From Methylophaga sp. (GTDB lineage: Bacteria > Pseudomonadota > Gammaproteobacteria > Nitrosococcales > Methylophagaceae), in assembly GCF_009711715.1 (NCBI RefSeq), contig NZ_VENF01000020.1, positions 1 through 33,353 of the forward strand: 33,353 nt of DNA. The letters are read 5' to 3'. This document shows positions 25,565 through 33,353 of this stretch, piece after piece (the first letter of the stretch is position 1; each line of letters starts with the position of its first letter). Below the pieces are notes generated by a model, which made no database searches, was not told the origin of the DNA, and worked only from the letters and a program-made list of their open reading frames with translations. The position numbers were made by a program, and so were the translations under genes.

Positions 25565-25759
25565 TAAAGCGCAGACCAGTTGAGATGCGATCAACAAAAC
25601 TTGTAGCACAAAAAAGCCCAGCATAATTTAATATCAGGGTGAAAAAGATTTCATAAGAAATTATGAAACAAGCAGTGCATTTGATCTGCGTACTACGAAT
25701 TCAACCGAGATGAAATAATAAGTCATCTTAGTGATTTTCACTTAATGCGTCTCTGAGCC

Positions 25760-25790
25760 AAAAACATTCTCCAGTGAGCTTACTGGGGAG
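25760..25790 (-). terminator. Probable terminator of the BCCT gene
   Basis: Read on the minus strand, CTCCCCAGT and ACTGGAG form a 7-bp stem with one bulged base and a 6-nt loop overlapping the stop codon, followed by AATG and TTTTT (25764-25760). Confidence 0.5.
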
Positions 25791-27390
25791 TGGGTCTATC
25801 TTGATCCTGTTCGGACTTACTTCTATCCACTTCATGTTCATCAATCAGGCGCTGAAGCCTCTCCCGCATCAAAGCTTCATGCAGCTCGATCTGTCTTTGC
25901 TCATCCCTGAGCGACTTGAGTAAGGCACTGGCCATAAACACCATCAGGATCATGAACGGGAAGGCGGCGACGATAGAAACGGTCTGTAAGGATGACAAAC
26001 CGCCACTCAATAATAAAACACCGGCCACGAGCACCTGAATCACGCCAAAAGTAAACCTCAGCCAAGGTTTGGGAACAAGCGCCCCTTTACCGGCGAACAT
26101 ACCCAGCACAAATGTGGCTGAATTGGCTGAAGTGATGACAAATAAAACAATTAAAACCAGCATCATGACGCCCGTCACTGCTGAGCCGGGTAAGAGCTCA
26201 AGCAATGCAAATAAACCAGCGCTGATTTCTTGTGAGACGGTCTCAGCAATTTGAGCGTTGCGAAACACTTCGAAATACAATGCACTGCCGCCGAATGTTG
26301 CAAACCACAGAGCACTGAGCAACACCGGCATGCCAATCACACCGAAAATAAACTCTCTTATTGTGCGACCACGTGAAATCCGAGCGATAAAAGTGCCAAC
26401 AAAAGGGGCCCAGGATAGTCCCCACGCCCAGTAGAATATTGTCCACCGCTCAACCCAGTCTTCACCGGTATAGGGTGTCATAACCAGGCTCATTCCAATC
26501 AGGTTACCGAAGTAATCGCCGATGGCGTTGGTCATTGAGGCAGTGATGAAATCAGTCGGCCCGGCAAAAAACACGAAGACAAGAAGCAAGCCTGCCAGCC
26601 ACATATTGAGATCACTGATGTGACGTATACCGCTCTCAAGCGGCGCCAGTGAGCAGAGAAGAAAGATAACACCGACGCCGGCCAATATGACGAGTTGCGA
26701 GGAAAGAGCAAACTCGATGTTGAACACGGATGATGCACCACTGTTGATTTGGAGCATTCCCAGGCCCAGTGTGGTCGCGACGCCAAAAACCGTGGATACC
26801 ACGGCCAGCACATTAATTGCATGCCCCATACCGCCATCCACCCTGTCACCCAGCGTAGAGCGGAAAGCTTCACTGATGAGCCCGGGCCGTTGTTGTCTGA
26901 AACGAACATAGGCAATGGCAAGGCCGACAATCCCGAAATTGGCCCATTGATGAAATCCCCAGTGAAACAGAGAGTAGCGCATGGCAAGACCTGCTGATTC
27001 TGGAGAGTGGGGAGGGGCATTCCCAAACGGTGGCGATGCATAGTGGGTGATGGGCTCAGCCACGCCCCAGAAAACCAGACCCACGCCCATCCCGGCAGAA
27101 AAAATCATCCCAAGCCATGACAGATAGGAAAACTCTGGCGCCTCACCATCCGCGCCTAACCTGATTCGTCCGTAGTTCGACAACGCTATGCTGATGCAAA
27201 AAACCAGAAAGCCGGTCGTGACAGATAAATACAACCAGCCGAAGTGGCTAGTTGTGAAAGACAGAGCACGCTCAGCGGATATTGAAAACAAATCAGGGTA
27301 TAGCGTTGCCAGAGCGATGAAACCTGATAACAAGGAAATCGAGATATAAAATACCCATCCGGGCTGTGATTGTGACACGGTATTAATCAT
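25780..27390 (-). CDS. BCCT-family betaine/choline/carnitine transporter
   Basis: 536-aa secondary transporter importing trimethylammonium compounds such as glycine betaine or choline with Na+ or H+. About twelve spans are visible. The family's glycine-rich segment is SAGMGVGLVFWGVAEP (98-113), and the signature helix region reads FYWAWGLSWAPFVGTFIARISRGRTIREF (about 318-347), including the aromatic Trp box. The C-terminal tail is only about 45 residues, shorter than the osmosensing tails of BetP/BetT-type carriers. It suggests osmolyte uptake in a saline habitat. Choice of substrate and osmotic control cannot be read from sequence. Confidence 0.92.
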   Translation of the reverse strand: MINTVSQSQPGWVFYISISLLSGFIALATLYPDLFSISAERALSFTTSHFGWLYLSVTTGFLVFCISIALSNYGRIRLGADGEAPEFSYLSWLGMIFSAGMGVGLVFWGVAEPITHYASPPFGNAPPHSPESAGLAMRYSLFHWGFHQWANFGIVGLAIAYVRFRQQRPGLISEAFRSTLGDRVDGGMGHAINVLAVVSTVFGVATTLGLGMLQINSGASSVFNIEFALSSQLVILAGVGVIFLLCSLAPLESGIRHISDLNMWLAGLLLVFVFFAGPTDFITASMTNAIGDYFGNLIGMSLVMTPYTGEDWVERWTIFYWAWGLSWAPFVGTFIARISRGRTIREFIFGVIGMPVLLSALWFATFGGSALYFEVFRNAQIAETVSQEISAGLFALLELLPGSAVTGVMMLVLIVLFVITSANSATFVLGMFAGKGALVPKPWLRFTFGVIQVLVAGVLLLSGGLSSLQTVSIVAAFPFMILMVFMASALLKSLRDEQRQIELHEALMRERLQRLIDEHEVDRSKSEQDQDRPTPQ

Positions 27391-27629
27391 TTCAAATCAT
27401 CTATTTATCTCGTTTTTGTAAAGTTAAATGAGACGTATACCTGAAAAGCATTTCCTCAATTCGGGTTAGCTAATTGATTAAAACTATCAAGGTAAACAGC
27501 AGTGCCACTGACCAGAAAGATAATGCGCTGAAGGCCGTGTTCTGGATTTTCAGATTGCAGGCAAGCTATACCGCCTGATCAGCTGAATAGATTGAATGGG
27601 CGTTATACAATGTGCTACTTGTGTCGAAA

Positions 27630-28232
27630 CTATTGCTGTTTAGTTGGTTTAACTTCGCCAATAGCGCCATCAGCACGGGCTTTAAGGTATGCGTAGAGAT
27701 TATCCATACCGTTCATCACCGCCTCATTAGACTCCCAGGCGGGCATACTGCCTATCTGTCCAGTCTTACCATGGGTAACTACTTCAACAAACTGTTCTTT
27801 ACTGATGACATTGAGGCTTTCCGCGAGATTGGGCCCGACCATGCCTTGTCCGTATGTGCCGTGACAACGCGCACACCAGTTCCGATAGAGCTTAAAGCCC
27901 TCATAACTGAACTCATCCAGCTTGTTACCATCAACAACCTGATATAAGCCGCCGGATGCCTGCATATCATCTGTCGAAGGGGTTGTCTCAGCATCTGTCA
28001 TCGTTGAAGGAGCGGGGGACACGGGATTCTGTTCAGGCATCGTCTCGGCCTCAGCTTTTTTTGGCTCTTGGCTGGGTTGCTCAGCGACTGTCTCAACAGG
28101 CGAAACAGTGTCCGCCTTGTGACTGGTTTGAGATGAATCATCCTGGGTTGATTGATCACAACCAGTTTGAGATATGGTGAGAATCAGTAAAACAGGCATG
28201 CATAACAATAAACTGAATTTAGATTGGTTCAT
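27630..28232 (-). CDS. Class I c-type cytochrome with long linker
   Basis: 200-aa exported electron carrier. An N-terminal hydrophobic signal (1-22) ends near TGC25, possibly a lipobox, although QTGC is a poor match. A Pro/Glu/Thr-rich linker (26-95) separates it from the heme domain. Heme is bound by C120-x-x-C123-H124 (CARCH) with M163 (GSMPAW) as the likely sixth ligand. The FKLYRNWCARCHGTYGQGMVGPNL context resembles cytochromes that accept electrons from PQQ alcohol/methanol dehydrogenases. It is monocistronic here, upstream of the BCCT gene on the same strand but 240 nt away. Confidence 0.85.
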   Translation of the reverse strand: MNQSKFSLLLCMPVLLILTISQTGCDQSTQDDSSQTSHKADTVSPVETVAEQPSQEPKKAEAETMPEQNPVSPAPSTMTDAETTPSTDDMQASGGLYQVVDGNKLDEFSYEGFKLYRNWCARCHGTYGQGMVGPNLAESLNVISKEQFVEVVTHGKTGQIGSMPAWESNEAVMNGMDNLYAYLKARADGAIGEVKPTKQQ

Positions 28233-29096
28233 GAGTCGTTCCCTGAATAATCTGGCAGTAACTTCAAATTATCAGCATATGCTTACCTTGTGAAGCGGTT
28301 TATTTAACGTGGATCCTAAGACGACGGAACAACCATATTCAGAATTTGTGATTTGGGATTACTGATAGCCATTTAAGCAACAGAATTTAAAATCTGAACT
28401 CATCCGTTTGAATCTTACTGTACTACAGTTTTGAAGCCGAGATAATCGCTCATCAACCTGGACAAACCGTCCAATGACAACTTGTCACATAGTCAGGGAG
28501 CAGTCCCATGTCAGTGCGCAGCACTGGCGTTAAATGTCAGCTGTGATGAGATTTAGTTTTATAGGAGACAAAGAATTAGATTTGTAGTGACGACTACGAT
28601 GAGATTGTCTGCCACTAAAAATGAGATTTTTTATCGGGCAAGACATTTTTGGTGAGATTTTTTGTTGTAAAAACATAAGTTCGATATTAGGACTTTATCG
28701 CTCTTCGCGCAAGAGGTTAGGGTGTCACTAAAGCAGTTAATCATAGTGTGTCGGAATTTTATTTTCCGCCAACATAGACAATAAGAATCATCATTAGCTT
28801 TAATTTCCTGAATAGTCTCTGAGAGAGACTCATTCACTGAAAATTGCCACTTCCAGCAACCCCATGCACCTTAAACAAATGGTAGGTCGTGCAGACCTGA
28901 TTTATGAGGCATCGAATATGCATTTTAAATACAACTGTTCGGTTTGAACCGGACGTAGCCTCGCTTGGCTCTTTGCCTAGCGTTGATTGCTATCGTTATA
29001 GCGAGTTCAGTGCCAGTATTAACTCAAGATGAGATTTAAACTTTCAACTGCTAACGATAACGATTATCATTAGCTCTATTTTGTAGAGGTAATGAT
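28233..29096. other. Long gap with short repeats, no recognisable gene
   Basis: 864 nt, lower in GC than the neighbours. TGAGATT occurs four times within 113 nt (28547, 28600, 28622, 28653), the last two followed by T-runs. Small inverted repeats CAGTGC/GCACTG (28512-28526) and GCTAT/ATAGC (28990-29003) are present. A minus-strand 68-codon frame (28631-28837) has no recognisable features. It looks like decayed or transferred DNA or an untranslated regulatory region; the last 50 nt are the TonB receptor promoter with a Fur box. Confidence 0.4.
29056..29074. promoter_or_regulatory. Fur box upstream of the TonB receptor
   Basis: GATAACGATTATCATTAGC matches the 19-bp Fur consensus (three GATAAT-like hexamers) at 16 of 19 positions. 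It lies 22 nt before the ATG, where Fur-Fe2+ would block transcription or start-up when iron is plentiful. Confidence 0.75.
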
Positions 29097-31142
29097 ATGC
29101 GATTTGATAAAAAGAAACTGTTGGTGTTGATGGCATCAGCCTGGTTATCACCCGCTCTAGCAGCAAACTCGGCTGCAGAGCTTGACTCCATAGTCGTGAG
29201 TAGCGACTGGCTCGGCGAACCTACCGAAGAAAGCGTGAAAACTTATCCAGGCTCAAGGGAAGTGTTGACTGAGGAGGAGTTGCACGACAGAGGGGCGCTC
29301 AACCTTGAAGATGCATTGCGTGGCGTTAATGGTGTGCAGGTACTGGATGAGACAGGCACAGGTATTTTGCCCAATATCGGCATTCGTGGTCTGAACCCGC
29401 TACGAAGTGAAAGATTGCAGCTTTTGGTTGATGGTTATCCTATTGGCATTGGACCATATACCAACGTCGGTGTGTCATTATTTCCCGTGACATTGCCCAG
29501 CATCCAGGCGGTGGATATTGTTCGGGGTGGTGCCGCTGTTCACTATGGGCCCAACAACGTCGGCGGTGTGCTTAACCTGGTTACTAAGCCGATTTCCAGA
29601 GAATTTGAGCAGTCTATCCGTGAACGCATTACCATTGCTGAAGATACCGGTAATGCCTACTTCGACTCTTATTATCGCGCCTCAGGTTTTGTCACTGATG
29701 ATTTAGGGCTACAGCTTCAAGTTAACCTGCAGGATGGTGAAGGCTTCCGTGACCATTCTGAAACGGATGTGCAGAATATCATTCTGGATGCCAAATATTA
29801 TGTTGATGACAAAAACGAACTCGACATGCAGGTCCAGTATTACAACGTCAATGCTGAGCTACCCGGTTCGCTGAGCCCGAGTACCTACAGAGCAGACAGA
29901 ACAGACTCACAGCGGCCATTTGATACCTACGATGCCGATATGCTGAGAGGGACACTCACCTGGACCTATAATCCGAGTAGTAATGTTGAGTTCCAGTGGC
30001 GTAATTTTGCCCATAAAGCTGACAGAACATTTGATTTCGCTCAGGGCCCGGGGTTTTCATTCGACCCTGCTTTAGAAGCTGACCACGTGGCCGATTCACC
30101 TCGAGTCTTTCATGTGTATGGCACTGAACCCCGGATTACCGTCAACCAGGGTAACCACACCTTCATGGCGGGAGCCCGTTTTGTTAAGGAACAAGTCAGT
30201 TTTGATGTTAACCGCTTGACCCTGGCGAGTAATGACTACAATGAGGTCCGTAACTGGAATTTCGATACCGAAGCAGTGGCACTGTATTTCAGTGATTCGA
30301 TAGCACTCTTGGATGACAGATTAACCATTACACCGGGCGTGCGTTATGAAGACGTCAATACGGATTTTGAAGACAGAATTAACAATACCGAAGATGAAAA
30401 TAATACTGACAAATTCCTGCCCGGTCTGACAGTGGGGTTGCAGGCAACGGATTCATTATTCCTGTTTGCCAATGCCCAGCGTTCCCTGGTGCCTGTACAA
30501 ACAGCGCAGGTAACAAGGGAGGGCGATGTTGCTAACGAGCTGGCTTGGAACTATGAAATCGGTGCCCGTTCCCAAGTCACTAATAATGTGAGTGTCAGTG
30601 GCACGCTATTCAGAATCGATTATGACGATCAAATTCAGTTTAACCGAACTGACAGTGTGTTTGAGAACCTGGGTGAAACTCGTCATGAAGGTATTGAATT
30701 GACCGCCGATTGGCAGGCTACAAGCAATTTGGCATTAGGTGTTGGTTATACTTATCTAGATACCGAACAGCTCAATGGTGAAAACAAAGGCAATGAGCTG
30801 CCCAACGCGCCTGAACATCACATTTCAGCTCATCTGAATTATGTGAAAGGACCATGGCAGGCGAGTCTGACAGGCTTACATGTCAGTGAAAGCTACAGTG
30901 ATGCGGCCAATACAGAAGAAGAAACAGCTAATGGTAGTGCCGGCGAGTTGCCTGCTTATACGCTGGTCAACACACGCCTGAGCCGTGACTTTAATCTGGG
31001 TGGCAACAATCTGGAAGTCGCTTTTGCAGTGAACAACCTGCTGGATGAAGAATATTACTTCAGAGGGGTTGATGTCAGTCCAATTGGCAGACTGCCTGCA
31101 CCAGGGCGGTCATTCATCCTTGAGGGAAGCCTGGATTTTTGA
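29097..31142 (+). CDS. TonB-dependent outer-membrane receptor, FecA-like
   Basis: 681-aa ligand-gated porin taking up an iron chelate with TonB energy. The signal peptide is 1-22 (ends ALA). A short TonB-box-like stretch (ELDSIVVSS) precedes the plug domain (about 45-165: GVQVLDETGTGILPNIGIRGLNP, YGPNNVGGVLNLVTKP). The 22-strand barrel fills the rest and ends in Phe (LEGSLDF). There is no N-terminal signalling extension, unlike FecA itself. A GAGG ribosome binding site and a Fur box precede it, and a strong terminator follows, so it is a single-gene iron-regulated unit. The siderophore or other ligand is unknown. Confidence 0.92.
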   Translation: MRFDKKKLLVLMASAWLSPALAANSAAELDSIVVSSDWLGEPTEESVKTYPGSREVLTEEELHDRGALNLEDALRGVNGVQVLDETGTGILPNIGIRGLNPLRSERLQLLVDGYPIGIGPYTNVGVSLFPVTLPSIQAVDIVRGGAAVHYGPNNVGGVLNLVTKPISREFEQSIRERITIAEDTGNAYFDSYYRASGFVTDDLGLQLQVNLQDGEGFRDHSETDVQNIILDAKYYVDDKNELDMQVQYYNVNAELPGSLSPSTYRADRTDSQRPFDTYDADMLRGTLTWTYNPSSNVEFQWRNFAHKADRTFDFAQGPGFSFDPALEADHVADSPRVFHVYGTEPRITVNQGNHTFMAGARFVKEQVSFDVNRLTLASNDYNEVRNWNFDTEAVALYFSDSIALLDDRLTITPGVRYEDVNTDFEDRINNTEDENNTDKFLPGLTVGLQATDSLFLFANAQRSLVPVQTAQVTREGDVANELAWNYEIGARSQVTNNVSVSGTLFRIDYDDQIQFNRTDSVFENLGETRHEGIELTADWQATSNLALGVGYTYLDTEQLNGENKGNELPNAPEHHISAHLNYVKGPWQASLTGLHVSESYSDAANTEEETANGSAGELPAYTLVNTRLSRDFNLGGNNLEVAFAVNNLLDEEYYFRGVDVSPIGRLPAPGRSFILEGSLDF

Positions 31143-31174
31143 CGTTTCATTGAGCGTTTCTTAAGGAGCTCTTC

Positions 31175-31205
31175 AAACCCCGGGCATTAAAGCCCGGGGT
31201 TTTTT
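31175..31205 (+). terminator. Strong intrinsic terminator of the TonB receptor gene
   Basis: AAACCCCGGGC pairs with GCCCGGGGTTT around ATTAAA: an 8-bp GC stem (31178-31185/31192-31199) extended by A-T pairs, followed by TTTTTT (31200-31205). Textbook form, 33 nt after the stop. Confidence 0.92.
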
Positions 31206-31258
31206 GTTTGTGGCAAATAATTTGAAGTCACAACAACCTGGTGTGGTAGTATATCCGC

Positions 31259-31437
31259 GTCTTGGGGGAGTAGTCTGCTCGCCTACCGGCGTTGAGATTG
31301 TCAACATAATTGAGCCCACATGGCTCATGGCAGTTTCGTGTCACAACCGTGACATAGACAAGACCTAAGGCAAATAGAGATCCCAATTGGCGGGAGGTCT
31401 CTGTTTGCCTTGGTTCTAATCCCGCCGGAGCAATTAC
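31259..31437 (+). promoter_or_regulatory. yybP-ykoY manganese riboswitch
   Basis: The leader of the UPF0016 gene has the family's hallmarks: closing stem GTCTTG (31259-31264) with CAAGAC (31359-31364), the GGGGAGTAG loop (31265-31273), and the second conserved loop near CACATGGCTCATGGCAG (from 31317). Below it, AAGGCAAATAGAGA-type bases (31367-31380) can pair with TCTCTGTTTGCCTT (31398-31411). Alternatively GGCGGGA (31389-31395) can pair with TCCCGCC (31420-31426) beside the GGAG ribosome binding site. With no T-run, Mn2+ probably frees translation rather than antitermination. Confidence 0.85.
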
Positions 31438-31992
31438 ATGGAAGCTTTTCTGACTTCGTCTATCACCGTTGCATTGGCTGAAATCGGTGACAAAACTCAG
31501 CTTTTATCTCTATTACTCGCTGCCAGATTCAAAAATAAGTTGGCTATTGTGGCTGGCATTTTGGTCGCCACTCTCCTGAATCATTTTGCCTCAGCTTGGT
31601 TCGGATCATGGTTAAGTCAATTCCTATCTGGCGGGTTGGGTAAAACGTTACTTTCTGTCAGCTTTATACTCATGGCGATATGGCTCTTGTTTCCAGATAA
31701 GGAAGATGAAGAGGCCGTCAAATACCACCACTATGGTGCCTTCATTGTCACGACAGTTTTATTTTTTCTGGCAGAGATTGGGGACAAAACCCAAATCGCG
31801 ACTATTGCCTTGGCTGCGAATTATGAGAACGTCATAATTGTCACCGTTGGGACAACAATAGGAATGCTGGTAGCGAACGTACCTGTGATCTACCTAGGTG
31901 AAGCAATGATGAAAAAAATCCCGTTTGTTTATTCAAGAGTTATTGCGGCGATGGCATTCTTTATTGTCGGTATTTTTGTCTATTTCTCATAG
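31438..31992 (+). CDS. UPF0016/GDT1-family manganese exporter
   Basis: 184-aa inner-membrane protein of the UPF0016 (TMEM165/Gdt1/MneA) family, which exports Mn2+ by exchange in bacteria. Two copies of the diagnostic E-x-G-D-K-T motif are present: E15-T20 (AEIGDKT) and E113-T118 (AEIGDKT), each opening a three-span half, with a charged loop (PDKEDEEAVKYHH) between. The yybP-ykoY riboswitch directly upstream independently points to manganese. GGAG lies 8 nt before the ATG. Confidence 0.9.
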   Translation: MEAFLTSSITVALAEIGDKTQLLSLLLAARFKNKLAIVAGILVATLLNHFASAWFGSWLSQFLSGGLGKTLLSVSFILMAIWLLFPDKEDEEAVKYHHYGAFIVTTVLFFLAEIGDKTQIATIALAANYENVIIVTVGTTIGMLVANVPVIYLGEAMMKKIPFVYSRVIAAMAFFIVGIFVYFS

Positions 31993-32156
31993 ATGAAAGC
32001 AGACAATAACATTCAATCCACCTTTATGACTCTGAATGCATCTATGTGATGACGATTGAGCCAGAACTTGAAGATGCTCAAATTCATAGTCGTTGGCCAG
32101 GTATCGTTCAGAAAGGTGAGCGCTCCAGAATCAACCAATATGACATTTAGTTAGGA

Positions 32157-32902
32157 ATGAAGGTGAAAGGACTTAAAGCAGTTTTCTTATTGGCGGCATT
32201 ATTGCTGCCATTCACAGTAGTAGCAGAACCAACAGACTCCTTCAGTAAGGCCGAAAGCTGATGATGGAGAAGGTCTACTTTGACCATCGGGAGACCCTCT
32301 ACTGTGGGGCAACCTTTGATGAAAAGAAGCGTATTACCTTGCCTGTTGGCTTTCACACAGAAAAATACGTGAAACGTGCCAAAAGGGTTGAATGGGAACA
32401 CGTTGTGCCAGCAGAAAATTTCGGCAGAACATTCGGCGAGTGGCGTGACGGTCATCCGAGCTGTGTCGACTCAAAAGGTAAAGCCTTTAGAGGTAGAAAT
32501 TGTGCCAGCAAAATGAACAAAGAATACCGTTATATGCAAAGTGACCTTTATAACCTTTATCCAACTATCGGTGCTGTGAATGCTATGCGAAGTAACTATA
32601 ACTTCACCATGCTTCCTGACGTGAAACCGGCCTTTGGATCATGCTTGGTAAAAATTGACTCTAGAAAGGTAGAGCCCACTATTGAAAGTAGAGGCCAGAT
32701 AGCCAGGACTTACCTTTACATGGAGAAACGCTATCCTCGTTATAAGATGAGTAAAAGCCAAAAGCAATTGATGCTCGCTTGGAATAGAGAGTATCCGGTT
32801 ACAAGCTGGGAGTGCGTGCGTGCAGATCGCATTCGCAAAATTCAGGGCAATACAAATGTCTTTGTTGACATAAATCAATGTTTCAAATTTCTAAATAGAT
32901 GA
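32157..32902 (+). pseudogene. endA: Endonuclease I (EndA/Dns) split by a frameshift
   Basis: Periplasmic endonuclease I, a beta-beta-alpha-metal nuclease. The first frame (ATG 32157, TGA 32259-32261) encodes a signal peptide ending VVA plus EPTDSFSKAES; the second (from ATG 32261) encodes the mature enzyme. E. coli EndA reads AEGINSFSQAK then FYCGC; here SFSKA in one frame and LYCGA in the other are in register if one base change near 32248-32257 is allowed. The catalytic WEHVVPAENFG motif, DLYNLYP-x3-VNAMRSNYNF and RTYLYM-x-RY helices are intact. As it stands, the nuclease part would start internally and lack a signal peptide. A sequencing error cannot be excluded. Confidence 0.8.
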
Positions 32903-32941
32903 TCATGGATTTACTGAAAATTCGAAAAGAGAGCAAAGCAA

Positions 32942-33199
32942 ATGAAATTCAATAGTGTGAAATTCGCGTTGGCAGCGACCTTAACGACAGCCATTATTTG
33001 GGTTATCTGTAGCTTATTAGTATTTTTATTACCCCAAGCAACTATTATGGCCTCTGGCGATATGTTCCATATGGATATTCAGGACATGATGTGGTCATTA
33101 ACATTATCAGGGTTCATTAAAGGTCTTATCCTTTGGTCTTTGTCTGTCGGACTGAGTGCATGGATATTTGCGGTAATCTACAATCGTCTTGATTCTTAA
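32942..33199 (+). CDS. DUF5676 small membrane protein
   Basis: 85-aa protein with two spans (about 10-30 and 55-79). The central stretch ASGDMFHMDIQDMMWSLTLSGFIKGLILW matches the DUF5676 pattern MFHMD-x5-W-x-LT-x2-GF. The function is unknown; members are often found near metal-handling genes, and here the Mn exporter is 950 nt upstream. It lies 40 nt after the endonuclease frame. An AAGCAAATG context gives a modest ribosome binding site. An insertion sequence begins 22 nt after the stop. Confidence 0.75.
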   Translation: MKFNSVKFALAATLTTAIIWVICSLLVFLLPQATIMASGDMFHMDIQDMMWSLTLSGFIKGLILWSLSVGLSAWIFAVIYNRLDS

Positions 33200-33220
33200 T
33201 TAAACCAAGTGAAATTCTAA

Positions 33221-33353
33221 TGACCCGGGTTCTACCCCGATTTTGCGGACACTTCAAAGAAGCCTGATAATGGGCAAAAGGAGTGTTTATGTCAAAGAGA
33301 AGAAAATACAGCCCCGAGTTCAAACAGGGTGCTGTTGAGCAAACCCGGCAGCC
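33221..33353 (+). mobile_element. Left end of an IS3-type insertion sequence (partial)
   Basis: TGACCCGGGTTCTACCCCGA (33221-33240), followed by TTTTGCGGACACTT, has the TG start and GGACACTT features common to IS3-family ends. The transposase reading frame opens 68 nt in. The rest of the element lies beyond the window, so the right end and target duplication cannot be checked. Confidence 0.6.
33289..33353 (+). CDS. IS3-family OrfA transposase, N-terminal fragment
   Basis: ATG at 33289, with AAAGGAG at 33277-33283, opens MSKRRKYSPEFKQGAVEQTR, the characteristic start of the OrfA helix-turn-helix transposase of IS3-type elements (K-R-x-x-Y-S-P-E-F-K). It runs off the window edge after 21 codons. 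Confidence 0.8.
   Translation, partial: MSKRRKYSPEFKQGAVEQTRQ

Noticed and set aside
25580..25597. FNR-like TTGAG...ATCAA upstream of nothing obvious
   Set aside because: The half-sites are 5 nt apart rather than 4, and the site lies between convergent genes where no promoter is expected.
27477..27495. TTGAT...ATCAA pair upstream of the BCCT gene
   Set aside because: The spacer is 7 nt, outside the FNR pattern.
28631..28837. 68-codon minus-strand frame in the long gap
   Set aside because: Cys/Lys/Ser-rich with no known motif, no convincing ribosome binding site, and unlike neighbouring genes in codon use.
32049..32150. 33-codon frame between the Mn exporter and endonuclease
   Set aside because: No ribosome binding site, no recognisable motif, and short enough to be chance; possibly a relic.

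Overview
The window looks like a chromosome segment of a Gram-negative gammaproteobacterium of moderate GC. The evidence is outer-membrane beta-barrels, a TonB receptor, Trk K+ uptake, a BCCT carrier, FNR/ANR-type boxes and E. coli-like yhiI-rbbA-yhhJ and EndA homologues. A BCCT carrier and Trk fit a marine or brackish habitat. A MxaC-like von Willebrand factor A protein and a PQQ-dehydrogenase-type cytochrome c hint at a methylotroph, but nothing here fixes genus or species.

Layout. 1-2867: an orphan cbb3 oxidase pair (ccoN plus a CcoQ-like peptide, no ccoO/ccoP visible) divergent from a LysR regulator. 2868-4262: a gene-poor, possibly decayed stretch, then a solitary MxaC/BatA-like VWA membrane protein. 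4404-9944: a potassium block in which a KdpD-like kinase without the usual KdpD/Usp N-terminus, KdpE and a small membrane protein are transcribed away from trkH-trkA. 10291-15223: a yhiI-rbbA-yhhJ-type HlyD/ABC/ABC-2 operon preceded by an FNR-like box. 15512-18825: a regulatory and stress island. An FNR-like box precedes an unknown small protein translationally coupled to a sigma-54 activator lacking an input domain. A MITE-like element follows, then two copies of an 18-bp palindrome, a -24/-12 promoter, and DUF2934, Hsp20, CbpM-like and host-attachment-family genes. 18877-20157: a retron, with an msr/msd-like RNA bounded by 10-bp a1/a2 repeats and a YADD reverse transcriptase whose start lies inside a2. 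20178-24649: a secreted Q/E/R-rich peptide, a perfect FNR-type palindrome, an 840-aa outer-membrane protein built of three predicted barrels, and a secreted Ca-binding-like protein. 24761-28232: a radical SAM protein, a BCCT carrier and a c-type cytochrome. 28233-29096: a long gap with short repeats. 29097-31205: a FecA-like TonB receptor behind a Fur box, ending in a strong terminator. 31259-31992: a yybP-ykoY manganese riboswitch and an UPF0016 Mn exporter. 32157-33353: an endonuclease I gene split by a frameshift, a DUF5676 membrane protein, and the left end of an IS3-type element cut by the window edge.

How the parts may work together. Three FNR/ANR-like palindromes (10066, 15320, 20575) and an orphan cbb3 subunit suggest low-oxygen control across much of the middle. 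The best-supported circuit is inferred from sequence: low oxygen, FNR, the sigma-54 activator (15889-16851), two upstream palindromes, the -24/-12 promoter, then the chaperone and stress genes, possibly reading on toward the retron. Metal and ion homeostasis is the other theme: K+ (Trk), iron (Fur/TonB) and manganese (riboswitch/UPF0016).
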